From Desulfobacteraceae bacterium (GTDB lineage Bacteria > Desulfobacterota > Desulfobacteria > Desulfobacterales > UBA5616), in NCBI GenBank assembly GCA_030620375.1, contig JAUXEW010000051.1:1-13891 (forward strand): a stretch of 13,891 bases of DNA, in the 5' to 3' direction. The notes under the pieces are model-generated. The model saw only the letters and a list, made by a program, of their open reading frames with translations. It made no database searches and was not told where the DNA came from. A program made the position numbers and the translations under genes. This document shows, piece by piece, positions 13,171-13,891 of the stretch (position 1 is the stretch's first letter; each line of letters starts with the position of its first letter).

Positions 13171-13835
13171 AACTGCACATCCTCCCTAACGACTTTTCGA
13201 GGTCCTCCGGCCCTGTCCGTGGACCAATCTTTAATCGGTTGAATCTTTTCATAGTCGTCGAGTTTTCCAAGGGCCTTAAGGCGATCGATAATCAACTGCC
13301 AGGCGCAGTCAACCTCGCTGCTTATTTCACACTTGCCGTTGCTTGAACCACCACAGGGCCCGTTTAACAGGCGCTTGGCACATCGGGCTATCGGGCATAT
13401 TCCGCCGGTCTGGGCCAATACGCAAGCGCCGCAAGCCTGACAGCGTTCGGTCCACAGGCCTCGTTGTTCGGTAGCTCCGAGAAAGCATGTGTTTACTCCC
13501 GGAAGCACCGGTAAAGTATAATATTTTTCAGCGACAAACTGAACACCGACGCCGCACGCAAGAGATAAAATAGCGTCATATTGATCGGTGATATCCCTTA
13601 TTTCTTCTATGAATTCATGGTCACATTGTCGTTCCAGTGTAATTTCATCGATTTTAGTTTCTTTTCCCTGGTTTAAAAAATACATTCGCAAGGCTGAAGC
13701 AAGTATGGCGACTTCTTTTTTCCCGCCGGCTTCGCATACCGTTACACATTCATTGCATCCCAGAATCAGGATTTTATGGTAATCTTTTACAGTTTCAATG
13801 ATTTCTTCGATGGGTTTTTTTTCTGCAACAATCAT
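13167..13835 (-). CDS. metV: MetV subunit of methylenetetrahydrofolate reductase, copy 2
   Basis: A 222-residue MetV-family protein with the same cysteine layout as copy 1: C27, C30, C34 (GCNECVTVC), C71 (ERQCD), C94 (SLACG), C132-x2-C135-x2-C138 (CQACGAC), C147 (GGICP), C152, C161 (NGPCGG), C169 and C177. It has an extra C117 (VNTCFLG) and lacks the paired C139. By eye about half the residues match copy 1. The frame is open further upstream to 13877, but ATG 13835 is preferred because MIVAEKKP matches the start of copy 1 (MIVAERKP) and GGGAG (13845-13849) lies 9 bases before it. The stop overlaps the metF copy 2 start, so the pair is translationally coupled and probably forms a MetVF heteromer. 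Confidence 0.92.
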   Translation of the reverse strand: MIVAEKKPIEEIIETVKDYHKILILGCNECVTVCEAGGKKEVAILASALRMYFLNQGKETKIDEITLERQCDHEFIEEIRDITDQYDAILSLACGVGVQFVAEKYYTLPVLPGVNTCFLGATEQRGLWTERCQACGACVLAQTGGICPIARCAKRLLNGPCGGSSNGKCEISSEVDCAWQLIIDRLKALGKLDDYEKIQPIKDWSTDRAGGPRKVVREDVQL

Positions 13836-13852
13836 AGCAGCGAGCTCCCTTC

Positions 13853-13891
13853 TTAAATGGATGCCATGGTGCCGCACACCTTCAGGCGGCA
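13853..13891 (-). CDS. possible C-terminal 12 codons of an upstream gene
   Basis: On the minus strand one frame runs in from the window edge and reads CRLKVCGTMASI before a TAA at 13855-13853, 17 bases before the metV copy 2 start. It resembles in a loose way the tail of the QmoB-like protein (NRLKALGTSPFNK), but twelve residues cannot establish homology or even coding. The tight spacing would fit an operon. Confidence 0.25.
   Translation of the reverse strand, partial: CRLKVCGTMASI

Noticed and set aside
13836..13877. Fourteen extra N-terminal codons for metV copy 2
   Set aside because: The extension has no counterpart in copy 1 and would place the GGGAG ribosome site inside the gene.

Overview
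The window looks like chromosomal DNA of a strictly anaerobic, probably sulfate-reducing or syntrophic member of the Desulfobacterota. The main reasons are two copies of the MetV/MetF type of methylenetetrahydrofolate reductase used in the Wood-Ljungdahl pathway, an HdrA/QmoA-like plus QmoB-like flavin/iron-sulfur pair, a CooT-type nickel protein and multi-domain PAS histidine kinases. This placement is inference; no rRNA or other phylogenetic marker is present. I see no phage, insertion sequence, CRISPR array or tRNA.

Layout. Positions 2-2615 hold a plus-strand run: the end of an unrecognised protein, a SAM-dependent methyltransferase, an FmdB-type zinc-ribbon protein, a CooT-like nickel-binding protein and MoaA. 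A 359-base gap follows (2616-2974). It contains a long imperfect fold-back element (2817-2939), the most striking non-coding structure here.

Positions 2975-10622 are a second plus-strand run: metV copy 1, metF copy 1, an HdrA/QmoA-like protein, a QmoB-like protein (FAD domain + two [4Fe-4S] clusters + MvhD domain), then two overlapping kinase genes (PAS-PAS-HK and REC-PAS-HK). Overlapping or closely spaced genes suggest that the reductase and its electron-transfer partners are made together. The likely complex moves electrons between a low-potential carrier and methylene-THF without the HdrBC or QmoC partners usually seen.

The rest (10639-13891) is on the minus strand, read right to left: a possible 12-codon tail of an upstream gene, metV copy 2, metF copy 2 (start/stop overlap), a single-domain response regulator and a shikimate dehydrogenase-like protein. 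The last has Asn in place of the usual catalytic Asp. The two metVF copies therefore point towards each other from opposite ends of an 11-kb stretch and differ in their electron-transfer partners.
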